Assembly (NCBI GenBank): GCA_964017185.1
Contig: OZ024869.1
Span: 5,106,501-5,170,500, forward strand
DNA from: Rugalucina vietnamica
Lineage: Eukaryota; Mollusca; Bivalvia; Lucinida; Lucinidae
DNA length: 64,000 nucleotides
Reading direction: 5' to 3'
The position numbers and the translations under genes are program-made. The notes below the pieces were generated by a model. It made no database searches. It saw nothing but the letters and a program-made list of their open reading frames with translations, and was not told the origin of the DNA. Of the stretch, positions 43,350 to 53,658 are shown in pieces. Each line of letters starts with the position of its first letter. The stretch's first letter is position 1.

Positions 43350-43570
43350 GAGTCGCCTCACGACAAAACCAAAAAGGTGGTTTCCAAACATGTCTGATAC
43401 AAACCCAGCTGTACAAGTACAGAAGATGGCTAGACGCTGGAAATTTTGGATTTAGAAAGAACAGGAATTGTACTATCCGTGTAGCCAAAACAAAGGCGCT
43501 GTTACTGTGAAGCTGATCTGTGTCTTTGTTTTTGCCTATGCAGATTGTTGGTTTTCCCATGATGGGGCTC
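43350..43570 (+). mobile_element. GAGCC foldback MITE, half stem
   Basis: Forward copy flanked by ATTT on both sides. The left arm is cut after GGCGCTG, joining directly to TTACTGTGAAGCTGATCTG. Confidence 0.88.
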
Positions 43571-43778
43571 ATTTCTTATCACATTTCCCACAATTCTCGG
43601 AGGTGACGAACATCTGTAATATCCTTGTTTCAATCGTCTAGTGACCAGAGGCTTCTGGATTAGAATAGTTATGGGCCCTTGTCGACAATAACAAAATGCA
43701 TTTTTACATAATAATTGAAATATGCCCATTACCAAGAAAATGCTGACGGTTATGAAAACTTTTATTGCTGTCACATTT

Positions 43779-44175
43779 GAGCCATGTCATGGGAAAACAA
43801 ACATTTTGCATATGCGAAAACCAAGGTGCAGATCAGCTTCGCAGTAACTGCAAAGCTGATCAGCGCCTTTGTTTTGGCTACAAAGATAGTATAACCACCT
43901 ATAGGACTTACGGCTTATCAGTTACTAGCATCTAGTAAAAATACAACATGAAGTATAGGGAAAATCCCGCCCACTTTTGCAAACTCTTGGCGTGAGTCTC
44001 TATGGTATAACCGCAAAGCTGATCAGCGCCTTTGTTTTGGCTACACAGATAGTACAATTCATCTACTTTCTAAATCCAGAATTTCCAGCCTCTAGCCATC
44101 TCCTGTGCTTGTACAGTTCGATTTGTGTCAGACTTATTTGAAAACCACATTGTTGGTTTTCTCACGTTGTGGCTC
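43779..44175 (-). mobile_element. GAGCC foldback MITE with internal insertion
   Basis: Reverse copy flanked by ATTT on both sides. About 140 bp of foreign sequence sits in the middle and GCAAAGCTGATCAGCGCC then TTTGTTTTGGCTACA occurs on both sides of it (about 43850 and 44012). The insert therefore came with a local duplication of about 40 bp. Confidence 0.85.
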
Positions 44176-44232
44176 ATTTTATGAGTTCTACCACCACCGA
44201 TTAGTTTGTATAGCAGGATGTATCACATGTTA

Positions 44233-44535
44233 TGCACCAGTCATTTGTAACCACTGCTCCCCCACCTACCGGGAAGGGCAAGGATTATGACTTTTCAGCT
44301 TTCAGTGCTCTGCTATGAGCCCCACCCCCGGGGGGGCAAACTGAAAGTCAAAACTTTGCTCTTTGCCCCGCCCTTCGCAATAGAAAATCTCCCTGGAGTA
44401 AGAACGCCCTTATTTCCCCTGCACTGCGGGGACACTTGAAAAGTAATTGCCCCACACTTTAGCCCGACTATTCCCCACCCTTACCCATAGGCGGTGGGGG
44501 GGAGGGGGGTGCACTGGTTACAAATGACTGGTGCA
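44233..44535. mobile_element. Harbinger-like MITE, copy 2
   Basis: TIRs TGCACCAGTCATTTGTAACC and GGTTACAAATGACTGGTGCA, flanked by TTA on both sides (44230-44232, 44536-44538). GC-rich interior with CCCACCCCCGGGGGGG and a terminal G-run. Confidence 0.88.
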
Positions 44536-44555
44536 TTACATGTACATTTAAGCAT

Positions 44556-44708
44556 TTGCTTGAGAAAACCAACAATTTAAGTTTCTGAGCAGGTCTGACA
44601 CAAACCAGGCTGTACAGCCACACAAAATAGCTTAAATATTTAAATTTCAGATTTAGAGAGAAGAGGTATTGTACTATCTATGGAGCGAAAACAAAGGCAC
44701 TGCTCAGT
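44556..44708 (+). mobile_element. GAGCC foldback MITE fragment
   Basis: Forward; left part to the start of the first stem arm (GAGCGAAAACAAAGGCACTG), then truncated. Confidence 0.7.
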
Positions 44709-44960
44709 ATTAAACTGACCAAAACAATTTTCATCCTTTTATATGTCCAGAAACCTAAAGAAAACATCAAAAAAATTCTGCATAGCCTTATGACCAGTTA
44801 TTCAATCTGCACCTTTTGCATCCTTTGAAAAGGTATCTCAGCCTGAGTTTTAAGAACTTAAATGAAAGTGTATGAGGGTTTCCAAACATTTAGGAAATTT
44901 ACGACCATTTCCCATGTGACCACAATGAGTATGACAGTCATGAGCCTGACATGCAATCTG

Positions 44961-45172
44961 GTGATAATGTAGGACCTTTGAAAACTGGTCTTCGGGATTT
45001 CCGACCAGGTGTGACATAAACCAGTCTGTACAGTCGTTGAAAATAGTTAGAACCTTAAAAAGAGGAGGAATTGTACTATCCATCTAGCGAAAACAAAGGC
45101 GCTGATCAGCTGTGCAGTTACTGTGCTTTGTTTTCGCATAGGCAAAAATCTGGTTTTCTCATGCCGTGGCTC
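44961..45172 (+). mobile_element. GAGCC foldback MITE between long direct repeats
   Basis: Forward copy that has lost its left terminus and half the right arm. GGTGATAATGTA(G/T)GACCTTT stands both immediately left (about 44960) and immediately right (about 45176) of it. The right end CATGCCGTGGCTCAT is intact. Confidence 0.78.
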
Positions 45173-45324
45173 ATTTGGTGATAATGTATGACCTTTGAGA
45201 AGCTGGGGATAATTTACAAGTCAAATTGTCACCAATGTTTCTCAACCTATACAATGTATCATTTAGTACAAGTTTATCTGCCCAGATTTTTTTCCTCAAA
45301 AGATTCTAATGAAGAGTGGAACAT

Positions 45325-45495
45325 GGGGGCCAACTGGCTGAGCCTCTAATTCCATATAGAAAAAGTGGGGGTTCCAACCCTAGCAACTAAAGTTTGTGTC
45401 CCTGAGCAAAACATATTGGCTCTTAATTGTATAGTTAATGCACAAGAAGCAATGGCCCTTCCCAACATGACTGCAAAATTTTGACCAGGATGACA
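45325..45495 (+). mobile_element. Degenerate tRNA-derived SINE
   Basis: Head AACTGGCTGAGCCTCTAATT and GTGGGGGTTCCAACCC (B-box-like), then AACATGACTGCAAAATTTTG near the end, matching the tail word of the 59749 family. Confidence 0.5.
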
Positions 45496-45563
45496 CCACA
45501 ACCACCAGAACACAAATTCAAGCAAGGCTTTTAAAATATCCTGCCAAAGTCAGAAGAAATAAC

Positions 45564-45705
45564 TTAGATCAACTTGGCAGTTTTCTATGCAGCTGATCAA
45601 TTCTTTAATTTTTTCTATCCTCTAATCACTTTCTGTGGCTGTACAGACTGGTTTGTGTCAGACCTGGTCAGAAACCACAGTCATCTTTACTCGCAACTAA
45701 GCTCA
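45564..45705 (-). mobile_element. GAGCC foldback MITE fragment
   Basis: Reverse, worn: stem relics then CTGTACAGACTGGTTTGTGT and CAGACCTGGTCAGAAACC up to AAGCTC. Confidence 0.65.
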
Positions 45706-45735
45706 AAATGGTCTTACAATCATGGTGAAAGTTAA

Positions 45736-45920
45736 GCCATATGTGACGATTGAACTTTCCCTCAGGACTGATTTAAAAATTTTATTCCTTTTTGTGATGA
45801 AATTCCTCTAAGCAAACAGAATAGCCCCAGATGGGACGCCGCAGTTTGCGGCGTCACATCTGCGGCTATACTGTTTGCCTATGTCCCATAAAAGGGACGC
45901 CAGGCTTATACTTGAATGAG
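45736..45920. mobile_element. TTAA-target MITE with GCCGC hairpin
   Basis: TTAA at 45732-45735 and 45921-45924. Hairpin CCAGATGGGACGCCGCA facing GCGGCGTCACATCTG, then TATGTCCCATAAAAGGGACG. Confidence 0.72.
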
Positions 45921-45924
45921 TTAA

Positions 45925-46765
45925 TGTGACTGTACTGTGAATCTTACCTAAAACTTGTGACAACTTCCGTACTTTTGGCATTCAGTTTCATGATCCTCCA
46001 TATGACATTCAACAAACACTCAATAACTGTTTTAAAATGTTTTTCAGCACTTAAACCAGTTTGCTATAGTTTGTTTAAAGTTTCTTTATAATTCATGCAT
46101 TCAGAAATCTTTAAATTGTAACATGACATTCATGCATGCATGAAAGTAATCACCGTAAGTTGCTGATATTTCAGTGTGTTTAACAAATATGACATTAGAC
46201 AGTAAAGTCTTTCTCATATGACCTTTTTAAACTCCTAAAAAATGGACAAAATGCATTCATTGTCGAGTACTGGTCCCATACATGCAAGTCATGATATTTC
46301 AAAGAGCTATGTTATGTCTGGCCATACACATTATTAATTTACTGCATATTATCCCTACACTGATTTTTTCATAAACTTTTCAAAAATATTTAATGCATGT
46401 TCACAGTTGAAACTTGCTAAGTAATGCCAGTTTACGAAAAGAAAAAAAATATTCAATTTCGAAACAAGTTTATAGATATGATCAACAGTCTGCTATTCCG
46501 AAATTCCATATAAAGCAATTCTCCCATTTGTCACATTGGAGTAGTAATCCGCAAGCACCTTTCTTATTGAATTGATAACATTTACTGCAACAATAGGTTG
46601 AAATGGCAGGATTACCAACATCCCAGTACGCCTACAATCTTTCTATTTCTTGCCAGTTTCTTACCATAATCATTCTGAGAATTTACTGGATAATTTTCCT
46701 GGACAAAAATACAAGTCATTGTGCTCTTGTTAACATTGCCTTGTGAAAACATACAAAAACTATGT
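45925..46765. other. DNA without recognised content
   Basis: AT-rich, no exon or repeat recognised. Confidence 0.4.
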
Positions 46766-46977
46766 GAGTCACGGCATGGAGAAAACGGGCTTCAAGATTT
46801 CTGACCAGGTCTGACACAAACCAACCTAAATAGTCACAGAAGTAGGCTAGAATTTTGCAAGTAGTGGAGGAATTGTACTAACTTTGTAGCGAAAACAAAG
46901 ACGCTGATCAGCAAAGCTGATCTGCGCCTATGTTTTCGCATAGGCAAAAATCTGTTGTTTTTTTAATGGCGCTGCTC
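46766..46977 (+). mobile_element. GAGCC foldback MITE, stem centre deleted
   Basis: Forward copy flanked by ATGT on both sides. The inner stem is gone (CGCTGATCAGCAAAGCTGAT), leaving only outer arms. Confidence 0.88.
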
Positions 46978-46981
46978 ATGT

Positions 46982-47559
46982 ATACATGTGATGTGATAAT
47001 GATGCAGTGATTATCAATCTCACATATGTGAGACCACACGTGAGAAAACTTTTCAACCCCTATAAAGCACAATGCCAAAGGAGCTTCTTAAAGCTTTGGA
47101 CCCTAAACAACATTTATGGCAAAGCTTGTATGTCAAAAGAATCATAGAACAAGTGGAGACTTAAAACTGGGACAATTTAGTCCCTTTTAAATGATAGTTG
47201 GTAAAAAAATTCCCAAAGTGCAAAACATTTTTTCTTCAATTCCTTCAATGTTTGTAATAGGGGTACATGTACTTTGCAGAACATTTTTTTGTTCACGACT
47301 AAATCCTGAATTTAACAGGACCTGTTTCCAATAACAGCTATTAGTACATTGGTTTAGCAAACTTGCATTTTACAAACATTTCATGAAAGCAAACATTTTC
47401 CAATATTTAGAGCATCTATGTCATGTCCTCAAGACTTCCTCAAGACCTTTTTCAACGATGTCGTGACTGAATTTCCAATGACACCCAATGGGACAGGAGA
47501 TGACCAGATTTGAATCGTTCCATACCAGTCGCAGTGGGAGGAAACCTGGTTTTTGATAT
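46982..47559. other. DNA without recognised content
   Basis: No exon or repeat recognised. Confidence 0.4.
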
Positions 47560-47793
47560 GAGCCGCCTCGTGGGAAAACCAACAATGTGGTTTTTGAACA
47601 GGTCCGACACAAACCGGCCTGTACAGTCACAGAAAAGAGCTAGAAGCTTGAAATTTCAGATTTAAGTAGAAGAGGAATTGTACTATCCGAGTAGCGAAAA
47701 CAAAGGCGCTGATCAGCTTCGCGGTTACCGCGAAGCTGATCTGCGTCTTTGTTTTCGCCCATGCTGATTGTTGGTTTTCCTACGAGGCGGCTC
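47560..47793 (+). mobile_element. GAGCC foldback MITE, near-consensus
   Basis: Forward copy flanked by ATAT on both sides; stem TTCGCGG-TTA-CCGCGAA complete; ends GAGCCGCCTCGTGGG and CTACGAGGCGGCTC. Confidence 0.94.
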
Positions 47794-47797
47794 ATAT

Positions 47798-47956
47798 GTG
47801 CAAAAACAAAGACGCAGATGTGTCAGTCGCAGTCACTACACAGCTGATCAGCATTTTTTTCCGCTTCACAGTTGGTACAATCTCTCTTATTCTTTAATCG
47901 AAAATTTCAACGGCTAACTTGTGTTGTTCCTGGTTCAGAACCCAAAGAGCGGCTAA
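47798..47956 (-). mobile_element. GAGCC foldback MITE fragment
   Basis: Reverse, worn, starting within the first stem arm (GCAAAAACAAAGACGCAGAT). It follows the previous copy directly. Confidence 0.65.
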
Positions 47957-47961
47957 ATCAT

Positions 47962-48150
47962 AGCCGCATCATGGGAAAACAAACATTCAAAGGCGCACAT
48001 CTGATCAGTGTCTTTGCTTTTGCTACACGGATAGTGAAATTCCTCTTCTATCTAAATTCAAAATTTCCAGTCTCTAGCCATCTTCTGTGCTTGTACAGCT
48101 CCGTTTGTGTCAAACCTGTTAAAAAACCACATCATTGTTTTTATCATGAC
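47962..48150 (-). mobile_element. GAGCC foldback MITE ending in a G-run
   Basis: Reverse copy with a short stem (GGCGCACATCTGATCAGTGT). Its right end ATCATGACAAGGTGG passes into an uninterrupted G-run of about 20 at 48157-48178. Confidence 0.75.
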
Positions 48151-48178
48151 AAGGTGGGGGGGGGGGGGGGGGGGGGGG
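48151..48178. repeat. Poly(G) run
   Basis: Homopolymer G tract after GGT, unusually long. Its exact length is unreliable in any assembly. Confidence 0.8.
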
Positions 48179-48221
48179 TTCAATCATATCACAGCGAAGA
48201 CTGAGATCATCCATTCCTTCT

Positions 48222-48292
48222 TCATGAGAAAAAACTATCTTCTGTGTTTCCAACCAGGTCAGATCCCAATGTGCTGCACAGCCACCAAATAA
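48222..48292 (+). mobile_element. GAGCC foldback MITE fragment
   Basis: Forward left end only: CATGAGAAAAAACTATCTTC then TTTCCAACCAGGTCAGATCC. Confidence 0.6.
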
Positions 48293-48487
48293 TAATATTG
48301 CAATTATAAATTGTTTTTTAATCACTGACTTCATATACCGCATGAAAAAAATGTTCTGCCATAATTGCTCATGAAAATTCATCATTTGGTGTTTAAGGAA
48401 ATGCTGTCATTTTCTTTGAAATCAAAAAGTTTAACATTATCTATTTTACTTCATTTACACAGAAAACTCATTGACTTGTCCTAATAA

Positions 48488-48620
48488 CCCATATTTGACG
48501 GATTTTCCCATCACTATCATTTGGGTGAGTCCACTTTCATTTTTTCATTTTAAGGGGCATCAGGAGTGATTTTTAAATTTCATTCAATTTTTTGATGAAA
48601 ATTCTCTAAGCAAACATGAG
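48488..48620. mobile_element. TTAA-target MITE, hairpin deleted
   Basis: Left CCCATATTTGACGGATTTTC, right CTAAGCAAACATGAG before TTAA (48621-48624). The GCCGC hairpin and CCCATAAAAGG part are missing. Confidence 0.6.
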
Positions 48621-49718
48621 TTAATGTCAAAGATCTTGGCATTTTTGTGGTGTCTTACATGGTGAGGGAAATTGGAGAATTTTATGAAATTATTGACCTT
48701 GGGTGGGCAAGTAGAACCCTCCCACATACCTTATTGTTAATGTTATACTATTTTATTTCGAAGTTATTTATATGTGATTCATATCCTACTATGTGGTGGC
48801 CCATAATTGGAATTAAATTTCATTCTATTCTATTCTATACTAAGGTACAAGTAGACAAAGATCAGGAAAAGGCGCAATCAGAAAAAGATTCCCACTCCAA
48901 AAACCGAGATGGGAAAAAACTAAATTAACAATCAGGTACTTATACCATGAAAACATATCGTAAGCCGAATGGGCAGCTATTTTCCCAGTAGGTGGCCACT
49001 CAGTTACCTAAACTTAACTAAAAATATGAAAACATACATAAGGCGCCAACAGCACAAAAATTTTAAACACCAAGACATAAAACGAAAGAACCACCACAGA
49101 AGTATCGCCTTGGAACCATCAGTAATATAAAATTACTGGCGGGCTTAAATCCCTAACTAGTCAATGAATCATCAAGAACAAACAGATAAATCATGATAAA
49201 CATACTGACAAATCAAAAACGAGGACTCAACAGATTCAGTAAGCTGCCCGACGATAGAGATCCCTGGGCGCCGAATAACTTACTGACTCCGGAGCAAAAC
49301 ACAGTTTTGGTAGTCTACATCTACCAAAGTTTGAACACTAAAGATGCAGCAGGTACTAAAAAGTCAGTTTTAGCATTATCTTCATAAACCATGTGCGAAA
49401 TGGCAAAAATGTTTACTAAAAAATGAGAAGATCATGAGAACAAAAAAGGAATAAGCGCAGTTAAATGAAATGAATACCACCCAAGTGTGTTTCTATAAAA
49501 CAAGTGTTGTTTTTATGTCTGTTTTCACTGTTTCATTTTGTAGCAGTGGATTCGAATTTCAGGCTGAAACTACAGGCTAGGAAACTTTTATGCTTTCAAT
49601 TGTTAAATCGGCACCTGAGCCTTCATTAAAACTGAGAGACAATATTAACGACAAAACACACACATTTATACCGTATGTGTGCATTCCAAGAGAACTGATC
49701 TCAGGGAGAGATCTTTTT
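48621..49718. other. AT-rich DNA, possible LINE tail
   Basis: GGAATTAAATTTCATTCTAT followed by (TCTAT)n at 48815-48838 looks like the tail of a LINE, but no RT wording was found upstream. The remainder shows nothing. Confidence 0.35.
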
Positions 49719-49912
49719 GAGACACGTCACGAGAAAATCAGTCTACCAGATTTCCAACCAGGTTCGACACAAACTGGCCTGTATACCAGAATCTTGAAAT
49801 TTTGGGTATATGTAGAGGAGATATTGCATTATTCGTGTAGCAAAAACAAAGGCGCTGATCAGCTGTGCAGTTACTGCATAGGCAAAAATCTGGTTTTCTC
49901 ATGACGCTGCTC
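49719..49912 (+). mobile_element. GAGCC foldback MITE, right arm deleted
   Basis: Forward copy ending the stem at CTGTGCAGTTACTGCATAGG, so the right arm is gone. Ends GAGACACGTCACGAG and CATGACGCTGCTC. Confidence 0.82.
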
Positions 49913-49922
49913 ATTTTATACC

Positions 49923-50235
49923 GACAAAAAAAAAGAAACGCAATGGTGATTTTCCCATTTAGTTTACCTTTTGTAGCATGTTTTAAAAATATCCGTAAAT
50001 TTGCAATTCTAGTTGAATCTTGTTGAAATTTTGACATGGCATAGAAGCCGACGGTATGTTATCTGCTGGTCAAAATCTTACAAATCGTCGCTAGACTGTT
50101 AAACGTTAATTCTGCTAAAAAATTAGTCATCTGAGACGTCGTTTCCAACTGACATGCAATGTGAATGTTACGCCTCGATCAGGACGTCCTAGAAGTTTGT
50201 CAAATGCTGACTATCATTACATTTGGCATCGTTTC
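49923..50235 (+). pseudogene. Tc1/mariner transposase N-terminal fragment
   Basis: Plus-strand DNA-transposon relic. Translations in two frames give GMLSAGQNLTN, ...VARLLNVNSA and VTPRSGRPRSLSNADYHYIW, the HTH region and GRPR motif of Tc1-like transposases that bind the terminal repeats. Frames are broken between those blocks. The catalytic DDE part is absent: the relic stops at a T-run starting at 50236. Confidence 0.75.

Positions 50236-50277
<42 letters not shown>
50236..50277. repeat. Poly(T) of about 41
   Basis: On the minus strand this is a poly(A) preceded 14-20 bp upstream by AATAAA (TTTATT at 50291-50296), the arrangement of a retroposed transcript 3' end. Confidence 0.8.
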
Positions 50278-50690
50278 CCGAAAGAAAATTTATTTTTCAT
50301 TAAAAAACATAATTCAACATTCATTCTACTTGAACATAAGCCTGGTAGAAAATCCAACTGAATACATTTCATATCTCTTCCCTTGACAGATATAAGGGCA
50401 TACTAGATCTTTCATTGCTTATTGTTTCATTCTTTGTTATGGATGGCCAAAAAACCTCAATGCAGGAAAGGATATTATTTAACGAGACATACAGATCAAT
50501 TAATACATTAGTTTTTAAACTATCTTTTGGATTTAGAAATTCACCAGCTTCATTTCGAAAGTTTGTGGAGCAAGGGTTGTATCAAGTGAATATAAATTTA
50601 ATGTTTAAATGGCCTAGCCCCAGAGAACTTCCTAAATTATAATAAAAACAAACTTTAGAACAAAATAAATTCCATATGCCATGATGAGCA
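50278..50690 (-). other. Possible retroposed transcript end
   Basis: Sequence attached to the minus-strand poly(A). No protein was recognised. A 75-codon plus frame at 50415-50642 (QERILFNETYRSINTLVFKL) matches nothing known to me. Confidence 0.35.
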
Positions 50691-50698
50691 TAGACAAA

Positions 50699-52687
50699 AA
50701 CCAGAGGACCAATGGTCCTGTAAACGCTCACCTGAGATCTGCTTCATATACCAATAAACATATTTGAATATTATGGTATTTAACCCAAGTGCAGGGGCAG
50801 ATGAAGCCCTTGGGCCATTTTCTTTTTTCAAAATAATCAATATTCTGTCCATTTGCCAATTTCCTGCTGGTTCCTCTTCAAATAACATTTTAAAAGCAGA
50901 TGAGCCCCTGAGGTCCATTTTTTTTTTCAGAATCATTAATATTCAGTCCTACTGCCAATTTCCTGCAAGACTTTCACTTTAAATGACATTTTAAAAGTTT
51001 TCCCCATTCAAATGCATTGACGACCTATGTTGACCTTGCCATAAAATAGGTCAAGGTCACCACAGGGTCATGATTTATATATACATTGTAATACTTGAGT
51101 CATCCATACTTCATGCCAAGTTTCGTTGAAATCAGTTCACCGGTTCTGGAGAAGATATTTTAAGGGTTTTTACCATATATGGACATGGCGGCCATCTTGG
51201 TCATGTGACCTGAATTATTTATATACACAATGGTTCCCACTTCATATAGATGCTTCATATAAAATTTGGCTTTGATTGGCCAAGTGGTTTCAGAGAAAAA
51301 AATCTTTGAAAAGTGTGTATGGACGACAGACAGGCCAAGGTCAAGAGATGACCTTGACCTAAATTAATCATATACTTTCATCTAATCCATTAGTTGTTTG
51401 CATCTACCACTTTTCAGATCTCAGGCTGCAATAGTTTTCAAAAAATAGCTAATTTCCACTTTTCCCATTATAAGTCTATGGAAACTTAAAGTTACCATAG
51501 CAACCAGAGTTCTTATCCGACTGGAATAAAAAACATAAATTATGTAGAGGCTACTGTCAGGAACATGTATACAAAGTACAGGATTCATCCACTTGACAGT
51601 TTCTGAGGAGAAGATTTTTGAATGTTTTTTTCAAAATTTTGCCCTTTATGGGGCCCCAGCAACCTATCAAAATAAAGGATTAGGACAAAACTCACAAGAA
51701 ACGTCAAACACTACTCAATAAACATTTCTGCAAAAACAAAATTCAAATGTCTGCAATTTTAGCGGAAAAATAGCCAATTTCCACTTTTCCCATTATAAGT
51801 CTATGGAAACTTTAAGTTGCCATAGCAACCAGAGTTCTTATCCACCTGGAATAAAAAACACAAATTATGTAGAGGCCACTGTCAGGAACATGTATACAAA
51901 GTACAGGCTTAATCCCCTTGACAGTTTTTGAGAAGAAGATTTTTGAATGTTTTTCAAAATTTTGCCCTATATGGGGCCCCTGCAACCAATCAAAATAAAG
52001 GATTAGGACAAAAGTCACATGAAACGTAGAGGACTACTCAATAAACATTTCTGCAAAAACAAAATTCAAATGTCTGCAATTTTAGCAGAAAAATAGCCAA
52101 TTTCCACTTTTCGCATTATAAGTCTATGGAAACTTTAAGTTGCCATAGCAACCAGAGTTCTTATCCGCCTGGAATAAAAAACACAAATTATGTAGAGGCC
52201 ACTGTCAGGAACATGTATACAAAGTACAGGCTTAATCCCTTTGACAGTTTCTGAGAAGAAGATTTTTGAATGATTTTCGAAATTTTGCCCTATATGGGGC
52301 CCCTGCAACCAATCAAAATAAAGGATTAGGACAAAAGTCACATGAAGCGTAGAGGACTACTCAATAAACATTTCTGCAAAAACAAAATTCAAATATCTGC
52401 AACAAGACAACAAAAACTTTCAATTTTCACTTTTTTCCATTATAAGTCTATGGGAAGCATAAGTTGCCATAGCAACCAGAGTTCTTATCCGATCAAAACA
52501 AAAAACACAATTATTATTTCCCCCTACCTGTAGATGGTGTATGTGTAATATGAGAACAATCGGCCCAGCGGTTTCAGAGAAGAAGATCTTTGAAATTGTG
52601 AACGACGGACGGACGGACGGACGGACGGACGCCGGAGCATGGGTATACTATAAGCTCACCTATGAGCCTTCGGCTCAGGTGAGCTAA
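50699..52687 (+). mobile_element. Long GGTGAGCTAA repeat, hybrid core (copy 3)
   Basis: Opens CCAGAGGACCAATGGTCC and CGCTCACCTGAG; ends CTTCGGCTCAGGTGAGCTAA. The first part carries one GGCGGCCATCTTGG unit as in the 2241 copy; the rest is about three tandem units of 321-323 bp marked by CATTATAAGTCTATGGAAAC and CTGTCAGGAACATGTATAC. The (ACGG)n run at 52600-52629 precedes the terminal hairpin. Confidence 0.8.
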
Positions 52688-53600
52688 CAATGGATTTTTA
52701 ACTTAAGAGTAGACTGCCTTTTCTTATGGCCACCCATGATGAGGCTAAGAGATTCTTACAACGTAACTCTTGCAGCAGCCCTAGTATCATCAAGGATAGA
52801 AATATATAATCATATTCTTTGTTTATATTAACATATAAGACTACAAACTTAGGTTAACCTATTTCTATACATTTCTATATTACATATAATATATAATGGT
52901 CTTTATAATAAGAAATGACAGGGCATTCAGGCATCTAAATGAGAAAGGAAACATCACAAAATCATTCTTAGATGAACTGCCAAAGAAAACAATCAAGCAC
53001 ATGATTCAAGTCTAATGTGTTCTCTTCATTTTTGTCCATTTATTGAAATAAATGCACTTTTATCAAACATTCAACTTACTATACCGGCCTTTACATTGTC
53101 AAAAAGTTCCAAGTATGACCTCCTAACAAGACATTAATAAGTCAAACTTTTAACCCTGTATTGCCAATATGTAACTCTGATAATATCATCAGGTCCACAA
53201 CCTTTCATTACTTCTCAATACTAAATACACTTTGGGTGTGGCTTTTAGAATGCAACTCTGTTGGCCAAATGTTTTTGTCGCAATAAGTTACAATAATCAA
53301 TAATATTAGTTAAGAAAAGATGTCATGTGTTTTCCAAATCGTGGTATATTTTGTAACATCATTTTTTTTAAAATCATAAGCCATACACAAACTGATAAAG
53401 GTAAGAACATATTGTCATTGTATTTTGCATCGTTTCGTGATCGTTTCTGATCAGCAACGTCAATAGCCAGTGACATTAACAGAACTCGAAATGTCAATGT
53501 AACTGCCAAAACGGTTAAAGTCCAGATTTGGTCCCAATACGAATTGGGGCGTAACGTAAGAAAACACCATCATGTCGCTATATGGCAGCTAATGATGGCT
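52688..53600. other. DNA without recognised content
   Basis: No PTPRN-like exon, RNA gene or repeat recognised. Confidence 0.4.
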
Positions 53601-53613
53601 GCATTACGCCAAG

Positions 53614-53617
<4 letters not shown>

Positions 53618-53658
<41 letters not shown>

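Noticed and set aside
51812-52341. Two near-identical 68-codon minus frames as a duplicated gene
   Set aside because: They are the same segment of the 322-bp tandem unit in a long repeat.
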